From: Haliclona indistincta
Taxonomy: Eukaryota; Porifera; Demospongiae; Haplosclerida; Chalinidae
Length of the DNA stretch: 64,000 nucleotides
Reading direction: 5' to 3'
Assembly: GCA_964017065.1 (NCBI GenBank)
Contig: OZ024783.1
Location: 4,533,399 to 4,597,398, forward strand
Shown: positions 51,440 through 63,784 of the stretch, piece after piece
How the letters are laid out: every line of letters begins with the position of its first letter
How positions within the stretch are numbered: position 1 is the stretch's first letter
Notes under the pieces: generated by a model
Seen by the model: only the letters and a program-made list of their open reading frames with translations
Database searches by the model: none
What the model was told of the DNA's origin: nothing
Translations under genes and position numbers: made by a program

Positions 51440-54400
51440 CTAGTCTTGTGGTTCCAGCAGATGCTTATATTGTTCGTGGATGTGTGGTGGTAGCCTGTCA
51501 TAGTCAGTTTTCGAAATTTTTAATTTATTTAATCGACTATTATTAGCAGCCTCAATCAGCTGTTGGAGCAGATTAATATACGACATGTCAGCAGGACAGA
51601 AGGCATTATCTTTACGTACACTATGGTAATCTTCAATCTTGCCGACTACATATCGGGAAAGTTCAATCTTGCCGCCAACACAATGGGAATGTTCAATCTT
51701 TCCAACCTTCAGTACTTCTAGTGTGTGGTGTGACTGTACAATGTTAGTGAGAACAGATATGTTACTGACTCGTGGTTGATTAATGATCAGGTAGGTAAGT
51801 GTAGTGATATTCACGATCAATGCAGCTAGCGGCTGAAGAAGGTTATGTGTGATGGTGAGCTTCTTGACATTTCTGTTCTCATACGGAAGGAGATTGACGG
51901 CCAGATAAAGGTCACTACCCTCTTGATCCAATTTTTCAAGAGAAACTTCTTGTACACCTGCATCTAATGTCAGTTCTTGAACAGAAGATGGCTGAAAAAA
52001 TAGTGGAATCAATGTGTTCGAATGTAACATACTATGATGATACTCTAACTTCCTCAGTCCACTCTCTGGTGCTATCAACTCCTTTAAGATGACCTCAGCA
52101 TCTTGACCATAAAAGTTTTTGTTATAAAAACTTGATATGATAAGATGGTTAAGTTCATAATAATTTCTCAATAGAGTCATAACTTCTTTAAATGTCAATG
52201 AGGACAATGACAAATACAGAAATCGAATTCTTCCTATAGCAACATGAGAGGACTCGAGACCCTTTACAAGGAGATTAACTCCCTCAATTCCCATCTTGCG
52301 GTCTACAATGCTTAGTCCCCATCTTTCATCAAAGTGGCTAATGCAGTATCCTGTGGCATACCAGTCATAACCGACTACTGGTATAACATTGAGTGTATCA
52401 CGTTTACTATAGTCCATCTTCACACCATTCATAATGCTAGGACACTCATATGCACAATGGACCAACTGCAGACGCTCAGAGGCAAGCACCTGTACCAATT
52501 CCTGGTACACAGGGTGACTATGATAATCATCATGTCTGTACATTCCTGCCAGAAACCTCACAACAACACTATCTTCCTTCAGCCATTCTACCAGTTTAAA
52601 GTCACTAGGATTCACAATAGCTATATAGAGGGCAGTCAAGTATTCTTGAAGAGTGAGATGGAGGAAGGAGTAGGAGCACCCAGGACCTGTACTCACATTC
52701 ACACTTGTTGTCTTTTTCATTGTCCCAAGATGCTTAAAGTCCTCACCAAGGTCAATGAAGACATACCTTTTCTTACACAGACTCTCATAGGCCACCCTGG
52801 CTAGCTGAAGAAGCTGGTCAGCCACTTCAGGAGGAAGCTTGCTAATGTCCTCTGTACGCTGAAGGGAATGAGGCATGCAATATTCACTAGGAACCTGACG
52901 CATGGACACAAGGTGCCTCCGAATGAGAGCACGAGTGAGGGCATCAAAGAGCTGTGTCATGGTTGTAGGGAAGGGAGTATCTGTGTCGTAGCTGTCCTGG
53001 TATATCTGGGCTACAATGACGGAATTGAGAGGGATATACATCATACCATGTATGGGAGGATTACTAGTGATGTAAGACAAAAACCCTTCCAGGATTTTTT
53101 TATCCCCACTAAACACGCTCTCAGCATACCGCTTGATATCCTCTTTAGTGAAGCCTATCACCTCGAGGTGCCTGTCTATGTTATGCTGGCAGAGACTCCA
53201 GAGCTCGCCGCTTACTGAAGGACGACTAGTGACAATAATAGTAGCATTTGGTAGGAGCCTACCCTTGAGTAGATCTATGTAGATCGAGCCCTCCTGTCGC
53301 TGCTCACGAGGAAGCTCATCAAACCCATCACACACAATAAGCACTCTTTTCCCTCTACCTATTGCAGCCAAGAGCTCCTTCATGCTAGTGGTAGCATCAT
53401 ATGGCAGCAGGTCCTCAAGGCAGCGTGCCTCTTGAGCCTTCTTTTCTCTTAAGCGAACTAGTACCACTAACTTGTACTGCTTCACACTCTCTAACTCCTC
53501 CCACTTGTGACACACCTCCCATGCCAGTGTGCTCTTGCCGATACCTGGTGCACCCTCCACCAGGACACAACGTACTCTCCCATCCTCTCCGGGCTTTAGT
53601 ATATGATCTAGTGCTATCGGAGCTTTCTCACACAAGATCTCTTCAGTTAAGCCATGGAGACTTTTTCTAGTAAACTCATCTGCTTGCTTCCTGGTGATAC
53701 CCTTCTTGCTGATGATAGCTAGCTCAATGTAGTGCTTGCTGGCAGTAGTGAGTAGCTTGTCATTATCAGGGAGTGGCTGTCGGTAACAGTCCTTTAGGAA
53801 CTGTTTGTACTTTTTCCTGGTGATAGCTGAGGAGAGGAAACACATCATCCACTGGTCATTAGTGACTGAGTATGTCATTATACCTCTTGTGCTTGAATGA
53901 GATGAAGAGATGATGGGAGATGGTATCATACTATCATTTGTCTGTTGTGCTGTAAGACACTGTCACATGTTATTCCACCATACACACATTCTCTACTCAC
54001 CAGGTAAAGTGTTTGGTGGTAGGGACGACACCATTTGAGAAGTGAGTTGTGTCAGTGCATTTTGAAGGACCTGTTTGTTGCGATTCTCTTCCGATCCCTT
54101 CAGCCACATGGCCAGCATGTCTATCCTACACCTCTCCACTTGTCCTCTCTGATTCTCTTCAATAGTTTTCAAGGTAGGATGACTCAAACCAAGATGGATA
54201 CCAAGTGGGAACCATTGATACACTGTTCTCAGTGCTGTCACTAACACTGATAGATGAGAGTCATCTATAGTGAGAGAATGAAATGATACTCATTGAAATG
54301 TGTTAGACACACTCATCACCTAAAGTGCCATCAGGAACTATGGATAAGTTGATAATGGATACTGGTTCTTCCAGAGGAGCAGAATGAGGAGGAGGATGGT

Positions 54401-54963
54401 AGGAGGTTGTCTGTTGTGCTGTAAGACACTGTTACATGTTATTCCACCATACACACATTCTCTACTCACCAGCTGATGTGATTGGTGGTAGGGACGACAC
54501 CAGTTGAGGAGTGTGCAGTAACTTGAATTGAGCTACATCAGAACACCATGCACTGGTCAGTGGATGTACTCAGACACACATTATTACACTCACTACATGT
54601 GGACCTCAGCTTGCCACAGAGGTGCTGCATTGAACTGTCCTTCTCTAGTGCTTCCACAAACTTGTGGTAGTTGCTGGGGTCTAGTCGGATTGCTGTTTCT
54701 GTCTCATCTAGGAGCTCAGACACTTTATCAGAGTCTACCAGTGTTCTACTGCAAATTCTCTTTCTCGTTTCTCGTGACAGTAGACCAGCTGTGAAAAGTC
54801 TAGCGCACAGTGTGGTTGGGTTCTGCATGGACTCGAACAGGTCAGCAAAATGATCTCGAAACGAGCGGTACTCGGTGCTCTCGGTCTCCTAAACAGCAGC
54901 ATAGTGTATTGATAGAATTAACATGACTTTTAATACTGTTACCTGATCAGCACTAAGCTCCAT
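51440..54963 (-). CDS. NLR immune receptor 2: death-fold, DEATH, NACHT, LRR
   Basis: Exons: 54963-54943, 54888-54594, 54418-54320, 54264-54001, 53949-51440; 1062 residues with these five exons. Closely similar to NLR1, including Walker A GAPGIGKST, Walker B VLIVCDGFDELP and the Death-domain exon. Differences: exon 1 encodes MELSADQ in place of MASGCVSSCIDQ; the linker exon matching NLR1 exon 3 (about 54471-54539) has lost its acceptor (CAG changed to CTG), so it should be skipped, and the common phase 1 keeps the frame; the LRR part carries a short repeated GKIE(L/H)S(R/H) segment near its end (about 51610-51710) absent from NLR1. Confidence 0.9.
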
Positions 54964-55462
54964 ACTGTACAGTGACGGAGATGTTCTGGGCTAGCTAAAT
55001 CTGCTGGATCAGTATACTGCGCAAACCGCAACAAGCCGAGCACGAGTACTGCGCAAACCACATCCTGTAGTCTACAGTAAGTACACGTACGCGGGAAAGT
55101 TTCGCGGTAGAAAATGCTCTGTCCTGCGCATTCGCGAAAATAATTATTAATGAATTTCACCTGCAAAATTTTCCGCTGTACGACCTGGAATTTTGCTGAG
55201 TAAATTGTAAGTACGACCATGTATCAACTGAGTAAAACAATCATGTATTAGAGTAGACTGTAGATTCTCGTATACGTTGTACTGTAAAAATATAAGAGTA
55301 TAACTCTTTTTCTTTAGAAAATTGTAATCTTTTTTCCATGTTTACAATAAATAACTATTAATAGTAACACACATGACGTCACTAGAGTCAACCAATAAAT
55401 AGATAAAACACTTTCAGAGTGAGTCGGAGACAGTCTCGCACTTGAACGAGTCTGAGCGAGTA
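54964..55462. other. Spacer between NLR2 and the PAP2 gene
   Basis: NLR2 promoter side and PAP2 3' side; no other feature seen. Confidence 0.5.
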
Positions 55463-58400
55463 TCACCTTCTAGCACCTGTGTCATCTGTTGAGCTCTCTA
55501 AGCGATGAATAAGAATGAACAGCAGCAACACGAGATATACTGATGCAAAGATGAAGATTTTGCCAAATGGACTTTTCCCTAAAGAGTGTTTGATGGAGCG
55601 ATATGCAGCCTGGAAAAAAACAGAGAAAGAGATGGATCAATAGATTGGTGGGTGGAGGGTGAATGTATGTATGTATGGTTGGAAGGAAGAAGGGAGGGAG
55701 GGAGGGAGGGAGGGAGGAAGGGAGGGAGGAAGAAAGGAGGGGAGGAAGGAAGGAGGGAGGGAGGGAAAAAGGGAGGGAGGGAGGAAGAAAGGAGGGGAGG
55801 AAGGAGGGAGGGAGGAATAAAGGAGGGGGAAGGAAGGAGGGAGGGAGGGAGGGAGGGGAGGAAAGAAGGAAGGAAGGAGGGGAGGAAGAAAGGAGAGAGG
55901 AAGAGAGAAAGTGAGAGAGGGAGGATGGAAGATGGGAGGGAGAGGAAGAGAGACAGTGGAATGACAAATCGTACCATGATTCCTATGCACAGCAGTACTG
56001 CAACAAAAACCTGTTTTCCCAGTAAAACCGGATTGCCGAGTACAAGCGGTCCGGCTCCGTCCGTGTGAAGGCTTTCAGTTGGACAGACCAGTCTAACTAG
56101 CAATATACTAGGCAGTAAAATCCTGTAGAAGATACCACCGGGCTTTTGAAAGAGAAGGGTTGTTTTTGCGGTTTGTCTTACCCAGTTATGAACGGTAATT
56201 TTGCCCAGAGTAGAACTGGTTTGAGGGTACCTATCAGAACGAGACCGAGACCAGCTAGACTCCACAAGAGTATGGACATCCATTGAAGGTTTCTCCAAGA
56301 CCAGTGAGAGAACTTAAGAGCTGTAATGATGGAGAGAGGAGTGAGTGAGTGTGAATGAGTGAGTGGGTGTGTGAGTGAGTGGGTGAATGAGTGAGTGGGT
56401 GAATGAGTGAGTGGGTGAGTGAGTGGGTGAGTGGGTGTGTGAGTGAGTCAGTGTGTGAGTGGGTGAATGAGTGAGTGGGTGAGAGAGTGAATGAGTGGGT
56501 GAGTCAGTGAGTAAGTGTGTGAGTGGGTGTGTGAGTAAGTGAGTGAGTGGGTGAATAAGTGAGTGGATGTGTGAGTGAGTGGTTGAGTGAGTGAGTGAGA
56601 GGATGAGTGGTTCTCTTCACCATTGTCTCCGTCATGTGACTCTATACATGTGATCATGTGATACAGCCAGTCTCCTAATGCACACGCAATAGCACCCTAC
56701 AGAGCACATCATGTGACAGTCATGTGATGAGCAGCCATTGACTTCTAAAAAGCTCACCAGTAAAACAGATGCGATGCAGTCCGTTGGATAATGAGCCCCC
56801 ATTAAAATCTGCAAAAGAAAAAGGCTCTGAATTATCAGTGTAAACAATCACTTGAACGTTATGTCTTTGAAGAGTGTGTGGGTAAAAATGCACAGTAATG
56901 CTCAAAGCTCAGACATGCTCAGGTTTATGCGTAATTCTATTTTATTCATGTAAATGCTATGCAAGTATAAGGTTTTAAATTTGCTAGGCTATGTCTGGGT
57001 AATCAAGAGTTCAGCATCAAAATTACGTAAAGAGCATCCTATGACTGTGCACACCAAAGGATTCGATAATATTATGTAACATCCAGTACACTTCAATGTA
57101 TGCTTCAACATGGTTCAACTAACTCTTGAGAAGCTAGTAGCTACTGTGACTAAACAGATCAACCCGAATCCCATCAAGTAGAAGCTGAGAGAGACAGGAG
57201 CAGACCCATCTTCCGATGCTGAGCTGCTCTTGTAGAACAGTAGGTAACCACGCAGAGCAGCATAAGTGAACACAATACCACATAGGACGGCTCGGGACGG
57301 TAGAGACGAGGACTTGACTGAAGTGCCCTGAGAAAAGTAGTGATGGTAGGGTTAAAATATACAACATTCTCTCAAAGAAATTGAATTTCACAACTTAATC
57401 TTCTCTTTTTCACAAAAGGACAAGCTTGATGTGCAGACACTTTTTGTGTAAAAATTTGAGATGCAAAAATTTTGTATAAAAATTTGACAAAGCTTAAATT
57501 TTTGTGTAAAAATTTGACAAAGCTTAAGCTGCAACATCTGGTACTACCGGTACTACGATATTTAAATGTAGTACTACAAAGGAAACTATGTACAATGTAC
57601 TATGAAGTGCAGTTCTAAAAATAACAGTGTTTTCACTAGTGGTGTGCTTTGGACCAAGACAGTTTTGACGGAAGCACTAACATACAAACAACATCTCAAA
57701 CTAACATAATATCCTACGACTGATACTGTGATCTTACTACTACAACTAGACAAGTATTGTAGCTATACAAAATCTATGTTAGTTTGCTCAACTTTGCTGT
57801 TAGCTGACATATTCCATTTTAGACAGACAGGTCAGATATTGTAATGCTCTAGTTAATGTGTAAAAATTGAGGGACGATTGTTCTAACAAAATGGTTGAGC
57901 ACCCCTGCTCCTTAAATGGATGCTGTTGATGGTATCAGTAGCATGCAGGTGGATGCTGTTGATAAGATGAGAATTATGATGAGGTTATGAATGATACATT
58001 TAAAGTCTAGAGCGACTTGTTGACTATTTTAACAGAAAAGGCCAGGAAAAGGCTCTTCATAAAACAATACAGAACAAACAAACTTGTTTTTACAATTGAC
58101 AAACACTCTGTGTGAATTCAAGTGTGCATGCTTAGTGGAAGAGTGATTTTATTCAATTTTGGTAAACATTAGTGTCATCGGAGACTAGAGATCAATAGAG
58201 TGGGACATTTAGAGGCAGATGAGGAAAGTTAGGAAACTACGAGGAAGATATTGGATACCATTTTTGCTCTATCCTTCATGTAGGGTCTAAATCTGAAGAT
58301 GAATCTTTTAGCGAGTTGAGTAGAGAATATGAGGACAAGAGCGTGAGAGAGAGCGAAGATGGCGGCTTGGTCGTGACAGAAGAAGAAGAGAAGGAATGGA

Positions 58401-59010
58401 GCAAAGCTAGCGAATTCAGGAGAGAAGAAACCTGGAGAGAGAGAGAGAGAGAGGGAGGGAGGAGGGAGGGAGAGAGGGAAGGAGGAGGGAAGGAGGAGGG
58501 AGGGAGAGAGAGCGAGAGAGTTATAAGTGGGTGTGGTAGAAGAAGGGGCTCACATCCAACACTGCGTGCTAACAGGTGTGTCGCTGGTGATAGGCAGCTC
58601 TGGGCGGCTCTGATGCCTCTGTCGTCCATCGGACGGAACGCCTCTTCCAAACAATCAGGAAATGTGACATACCCTACACAGAAGAGCAGCACCACACACA
58701 GTCAAGAACTGCACTATGTAACACTAAGTAGTCATAACTTTAGTAGAATGCATTAGTATTTTTGTGTTATAATCACTGCTCTTAAAGAGATATTAGCAGT
58801 ACCTAAAAACAGTAAATGCACACTAAATCAACGCATCCTGGACTAGCTATTATCTACGTCTATCTAGTTGTAGCCTAGCTGCATAGTGCTGGCAGCTGCC
58901 TCACAGCTGTCTTGGTGCAACTCACATTTCACCTTGGGCTTGAACAGCTCCGGATTACGCGCGGCGGCTGGATCGACGGAGAAACGAGGGCTCAGGAGGT
59001 AGGACAGCAT
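55463..59010 (-). CDS. PAP2-family (phosphatidic acid phosphatase type 2) membrane protein
   Basis: Nine exons: 59010-58926, 58673-58554, 58431-58259, 57327-57124, 56808-56758, 56696-56621, 56320-56182, 56122-55975, 55609-55463; 380 residues, every phase compatible. PAP2 motifs: C1 K-X6-RP as KRFIFRFRP (110-118) and C3 SR-X5-H-X3-D as SRILMGAHYPTD (193-204), split by an intron. C2, normally PSGH, reads PSRA (136-139), so the acid/base histidine appears absent. Several membrane spans: FAPFLLFFF, HALVLIFSTQLA, AVLCGIVFTYAAL, FYLMGFGLICLVTVA, SLAGLGLVLIGTL, VFVAVLLCIGIM, YLVLLLFILI. Family members remove phosphate from lipid phosphates at membranes. The subfamily is not determined. Acts next to DHDDS, but a functional link is not shown. 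Confidence 0.82.
55680..55945 (-). repeat. Purine tract (GGGA/GGAA) in PAP2 intron 8
   Basis: On the coding (minus) strand this is a long CCCT/TTCC pyrimidine tract inside the intron before the last exon. A GAGT microsatellite fills intron 6 (about 56340-56610), and a GA tract precedes exon 3 (58439-58520). Confidence 0.88.
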
Positions 59011-59097
59011 GGCCTACGCCTGTGATAGCAGCGCCACCAACAGCAAACTTGATGCTGAGAAGGGCGTGTCACTAATAACTGCTCTGGTTAATTTAAA
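59011..59097. promoter_or_regulatory. 87-base divergent promoter, PAP2 gene / DHDDS
   Basis: Only 87 bases separate the two start codons; transcripts must start within it or overlap. No TATA box. Confidence 0.7.
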
Positions 59098-60058
59098 ATG
59101 GCGGCAGACAACGAAGGTCGCGGTTTGAGCTCCTGGTTTCGCTCTTTCTGCTGTTCAGTGCTACAGACTGGCGAGATACCACGTCACGTAGCCATTATTA
59201 TGGACGGGAACCGGCGCTTTGCTCAGAAAATGCGTCAGGAACGCTCAGTCGGGCACAGCATGGGATTTGAGAAACTAACTGATGTGTGTAAGAGTCACTG
59301 TGTACTATTGAGCGACTCTAAACATGTTTATCACTTCTGTAGACGCTAGACTGGTGCCTGGACCTAGGAGTGACGGAGGTGACAGTGTATGCGTTCAGTA
59401 TCGAAAACTTCAAGCGATCAAAAGAGGAAGTGGATGGATTAATGGAGCTAGCCAAGCAGAAGGTAGCTAGACTACTCGAGGAAAAGTAAGACATCACACA
59501 CATGAGAAATTTATAGTGCGGAGTGTTATTTTTTGTACATCCATCTTTCAAAATTTTGTTCGTTCTTTTTAGAGATTTGATAATGAAGCACGGTGTTTGT
59601 ATCCGTTGTCTTGGCGACCTACAGCTCCTCCCACAAGATGTACTGGCATCAGTAGCTAGAGCAGTACAGGCTACCAAACACAACAACAGGTAACTGTGCA
59701 TGTACTGACAATTTTTTTCTTTAACCATCAATATTTAACCGTGAGATTCAATTTTTTATTCCGGTCATTTTTTTGTGCTTGATTACAGGGTGTTCCTCAA
59801 TGTGTGTTTCTCGTACACATCACGACACGAGATAGCGGACACAGTGAAAGAGATAGCAGAGGGAGGGGCGGCTGGACTGATATACCCCAGGTAGAGAGAA
59901 CTGCTGCCTTCTCTCTTATCTGATGACACTATTCCCTCTCCCTCCCTCCCTCCCTCCCTCCCGGCCTCCCTTCCTCCCTCCCTCCCTCCCTCCCTCCCTC
60001 CCTCCCTCCCTCCCTCCCTCCCTCCCTCCCTCCCTCCCTCCCTCCCTCCCTCCCCCCT

Positions 60059-60106
<48 letters not shown>

Positions 60107-61122
60107 GATGTATCAGAGGAGCTACTAGAGAGGTGTCTCTATACTGGTGACTCACCTCCTCCTGATCTGCTCATCAGGACATCTGGTGAGGTCAGACTCA
60201 GTGACTTTCTACTCTGGCAGGTACAGCAACACAACATAAGATACCATTGATTGGTTATACATAGACTAGTACCTACTTGTAGACCGAGTGCTTACAGAGG
60301 GGTTGAAACAGTTTTGTTTGAAAATTCGAGCTACAGAGGATTTGGTGAAGCTTTGTATGCGGGACATTAACAGTCTCAAAGCCTAGTTCAGAAGGAATCG
60401 TATTGACAGTATTATGTCGCAAGAGATAGATCTCTATACTGTCCTAGTGATGCGTCACACGACATCATACATTGTGACATAACAAGTTGTTTACAATACT
60501 TCACAAAGTATAGTGACGTGAAAATATCCTTCTGACCCATTCTGAGCTACTCTTTGCTCAGTCATTATGACGACTAGAGACCATAATTTATGTGAGTGAC
60601 TAGTCCGAGGAGCTACATCGTTTAGATCCGATTGGATGCGCTGTCCAACTGATTTGGACCATAGCAACAGGAAACAGAAACGACGAGCAAGGACACACGT
60701 GTGCTGTAAAAATTATTCAGTAGAACTCCGCTCACAGAACCGTAATTTGCAAAGCGTAGTGGGATTCCATTATGAGGTCACGGCAGTGGTGGGATTCCAT
60801 TATGAGCTATCAGCAGCTACGTAACCTGATTGGTCAACAGAGCTTAGCTGTGGTCTAAGTAATAATAATGTATTAAGTATCAGACTCATAAGCTGCTTGT
60901 AATATGAGTAATGGTATGTGGTGGTTGGTTTGCTAATATACATGTAGCTATGCATGACGGTGTTGTCTTGTCTTTAGAGCGGGTATTCTTGTCTCTGTTT
61001 TCAAGAGGTCTTGTGGCCTGAATTCTCAATTTGGAACTTCTTTTCAGCAGTTCTCACCTACCAGAAAAACTATGCAACCATTCAAGTAACAACAACATTC
61101 ACTAACTCACTCACTCACTCTT

Positions 61123-61193
<71 letters not shown>

Positions 61194-61402
61194 CAGCTAG
61201 GCAGGAGATGCTGTCACGAAGGAGAAACCAGCTTTATGAATCAGACATGAAGTGTGTTCTTCAGGATGACACCTCCTCTTCATCATTGGATGACAGAGTA
61301 GCAGCTTATGCAGAAGCACGAGAAAGAAGAGTAGAGAGTTATATTAAACAAGTCAGAGCTAGAAGACGACAAATCATAGAAAGAGCTTATCCCAATGTGT
61401 AA
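59098..61402 (+). CDS. DHDDS: Dehydrodolichyl diphosphate synthase, catalytic cis-prenyltransferase subunit
   Basis: Elongates farnesyl diphosphate with isopentenyl units to make the dolichol precursor at the ER, normally with the NgBR/NUS1 partner. Exons: 59098-59283, 59343-59485, 59573-59689, 59789-59890, 60106-60220, 60978-61085, 61193-61402; 326 residues, close to human DHDDS. Motifs: [18 protein letters not shown] with catalytic Asp36, [49 protein letters not shown] and [20 protein letters not shown]. The DHDDS-type SGEVRLSDF form, instead of the bacterial SGExRxSNF, supports the eukaryotic catalytic subunit. The C-terminal helix is charged ([20 protein letters not shown]). Confidence 0.96.
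59936..60105 (+). repeat. CCCT/CT microsatellite before DHDDS exon 5
   Basis: (CCCT)n then (CT)n ending at the acceptor. A pure (CT)n at about 61120-61190 similarly precedes exon 7. Confidence 0.92.
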
Positions 61403-62436
61403 TTAATATCAAAATTTGTGTATGTAAAATTTGTGGATATTAAAATTGTTCATGTAATTCACATAAGCATCATGCAAAATCATTGCCGCTGTAGGCAATT
61501 GGTTCTGGAGTCTACTATACAGCTATTCAATCCTGCTTTGTTCACAGAAATCTATCACATAATTATTGGTTTTGCTGTGCTAGTATAGTATGGAGGACAA
61601 TAAATTATTGAAAGATGATAAGCGGCCCAATTTCAAGCATGCAGATGAATAAAAAAATGAAGCTGAAATAACCAGAAATGTAGCAATTAAGTAGATCGGT
61701 AATTAAGTTGTTATAACTCATGATCTACATCACACTACATTATGCTATTGCAAATATTTTAGTGAAACTTGGAAAAAATCCCTTTCAACCTGTGTAAACA
61801 TTTTTTTATGCATGTGCAAAGGCATGTAGGTGAAACCTGGTGCATGCATGGGTCATTGAATCCATGCATTGTTAAGAGGCTAGAATTTTTAATAGCAATC
61901 AAGTGCTGTACTGCATGAATGAGAGAGCATTCAGAGTTGTAGTACAATACGATATGTGACAATGCACAGAACAGATAGTTGAATTAATGTAAAATTCAAC
62001 AAGTTGGCTGAATGCCTGAGAATCATGCAAAATGCATGTATCATACTGTTTTCAGGGGTGTACAAGTGCCGCGCATTCTTGTAGTTTCACTAGTAGAGTA
62101 TACTATAAGTTCCTGCATATGTACACAGGAAGCAGTCTTGTGTAATCAGTGTACTTATACAAACTGTGCATAGCATTTGACATTGTCAACAACTAAGGAC
62201 GCGTACGGTCTAGCTGAGAGTCCTATATTGTCAAGGTGAGTAGACCAGTAGATCTTAAGCCTATTTCAATAAAGTACATGGAATTCTTGCCAATAGTACT
62301 AGAATTCTAGCTGTACAAGACAGTCTTATGTGTGATGTATAACACTAATAGTCTAATAAAAATTATGAGCCCTTGACTATGCATTACCTGTAGCTATCAG
62401 CTACTATAGATTACTATTATTTTTCATCATTCTTAG
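61403..62436. other. DHDDS 3' flank and arginine kinase promoter with 5' UTR intron
   Basis: AT-rich. A donor TCAAG/GTGAGTAG at 62235/62236 and an acceptor TTCTTAG ending at 62436 predict one intron in the 5' UTR of the kinase gene. No other feature seen. Confidence 0.55.
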
Positions 62437-62449
62437 TTCAGAAAACGAT

Positions 62450-63622
62450 ATGGATTCCGGATATGTCACTCAGTCTACTGCTGGTCCAAACATTGACCCA
62501 TACTTTGATCTGATCTTGGACGATGATATAGCTATGAACAGATGGCCCAAGAAACTAACTGAGTACAAAACTCAAGGTGGAAAGATGTCTCTCATGGCGC
62601 AAGTAATGACCCCCGAGATCTTTGAGAAATACAAAGACAAGAAGACCAAGTCTGGCAAGTGGACCATAGCTAGAGCCATCAATACTGGAACTTGCTACAG
62701 TACTTCGTTTGTTGGGTGTCACGCTGGTGACTTAGAATCATACTCTCTCTTCTCAGACTTGTTTCATCCAGTCATTGAAGCGTACCACAAAGGTTACAAG
62801 GTAGATGGTACTATGAAACATATTACTGATATGAATTCCTCTAATATTTTGATTGACCTCACACAAGCAGCCAAAGAAAAGGTCATATCTACTCGTGTAC
62901 GTGTGGCCCGAAATCTGGCTTTCTTTCCTCTTAATCCTGGAGGAACGAAGAAGACCAGAGAAGATATAGCATCTCTGATGGCTAAGGTATTCAAAGAGCT
63001 CGAAGGTGATCTTGCTGGAGAGTTCTATCTGCACACTACCATGACTCCAGAACAAACACAGCAACTGGTAGATGATCATTTCCTCTTTCGCGGGAAAGAC
63101 AAGATGCAAGCTGCTTCTGGATACCACGCTGACTGGCCTCATGGTCGTGGAATTTTTCACAGCCATGCCAAGGAGTTTATTGTCTGGGTGAATGAAGGAG
63201 ATCATCTGCGAATTATCTCAATGGAGAAAGGAGGCGACATCAAACGTATTTTCGAACGACTCTCCCGAGGAGTCGCAGCTATCGAACAAGGACTTAAAAG
63301 GGTAACCACAGAATCCACCATCTTTATGAGCGATCCGATTCTTGGAATGATAACCTGTTGCCCTACCAACTTAGGTACTGGCATGAGGGGTTCAGTTCAC
63401 TTCAAAATTCCAAAGCTCATAGCTAAGGTTGGGTTTGAAAAATTGGATGAAATTGCTCGTACGATGAATTGCCAAGTAAGAGGAAGCAGTGGTGAGCACT
63501 CGGAAGTTGTGGACAGGGTTGACATCTCAAACTGGAGACGCCTGGGGTTCAAAGAGTGTGATCTCATTCAAGACATGATCAAGTGTGCCAACAAGTTTGC
63601 TGAAATGGAAGATGAAGCATGA
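62450..63622 (+). CDS. Arginine kinase (phosphagen kinase)
   Basis: Reversibly transfers phosphate between ATP and arginine, a cytosolic energy buffer. 390 residues in one coding exon starting MDSGYVTQSTAGPNIDPYFD. Family signatures: FVGCHAGDLESYSLFSDLFHPVI (guanidino-specificity region), VISTRVRVARNLAFFPLNPG, the SGYHADWPHGRGIFHS segment, WVNEGDHLRIISMEKGG and the active-site loop CPTNLGTGMRGSVH with the reactive Cys near 304. The flexible loop reads RGSSGEHSE; the Glu after SG (about 349) is the arginine-kinase type, where creatine kinases have Val. The VGCHAGD region is closer to creatine kinases, so the substrate call rests on the Glu. A 5' UTR intron is likely. AATAAA lies at 63779. Confidence 0.9.
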   Translation: MDSGYVTQSTAGPNIDPYFDLILDDDIAMNRWPKKLTEYKTQGGKMSLMAQVMTPEIFEKYKDKKTKSGKWTIARAINTGTCYSTSFVGCHAGDLESYSLFSDLFHPVIEAYHKGYKVDGTMKHITDMNSSNILIDLTQAAKEKVISTRVRVARNLAFFPLNPGGTKKTREDIASLMAKVFKELEGDLAGEFYLHTTMTPEQTQQLVDDHFLFRGKDKMQAASGYHADWPHGRGIFHSHAKEFIVWVNEGDHLRIISMEKGGDIKRIFERLSRGVAAIEQGLKRVTTESTIFMSDPILGMITCCPTNLGTGMRGSVHFKIPKLIAKVGFEKLDEIARTMNCQVRGSSGEHSEVVDRVDISNWRRLGFKECDLIQDMIKCANKFAEMEDEA

Positions 63623-63778
63623 TGACTTATTAGCAAAAGTATTGTTATAGAATTATCACGAGTATACGCATCAACTTTTTAACCTTTGTCCTCCATTTTA
63701 AAGGTTTTATTATAGTTTTAGTAACTATTTTTCAATACTTACGTATGCTCAATGACAGCTAAATTGGACAAAATTAAT

Positions 63779-63784
63779 AATAAA
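63779..63784 (+). terminator. Polyadenylation signal of arginine kinase
   Basis: AATAAA 157 bases after the stop codon. Confidence 0.6.

Noticed and set aside
45803..54963. One single gene spanning both NLR units
   Set aside because: Each unit has its own start exon, full domain set and stop, with CAP-Gly and NLR relics between.
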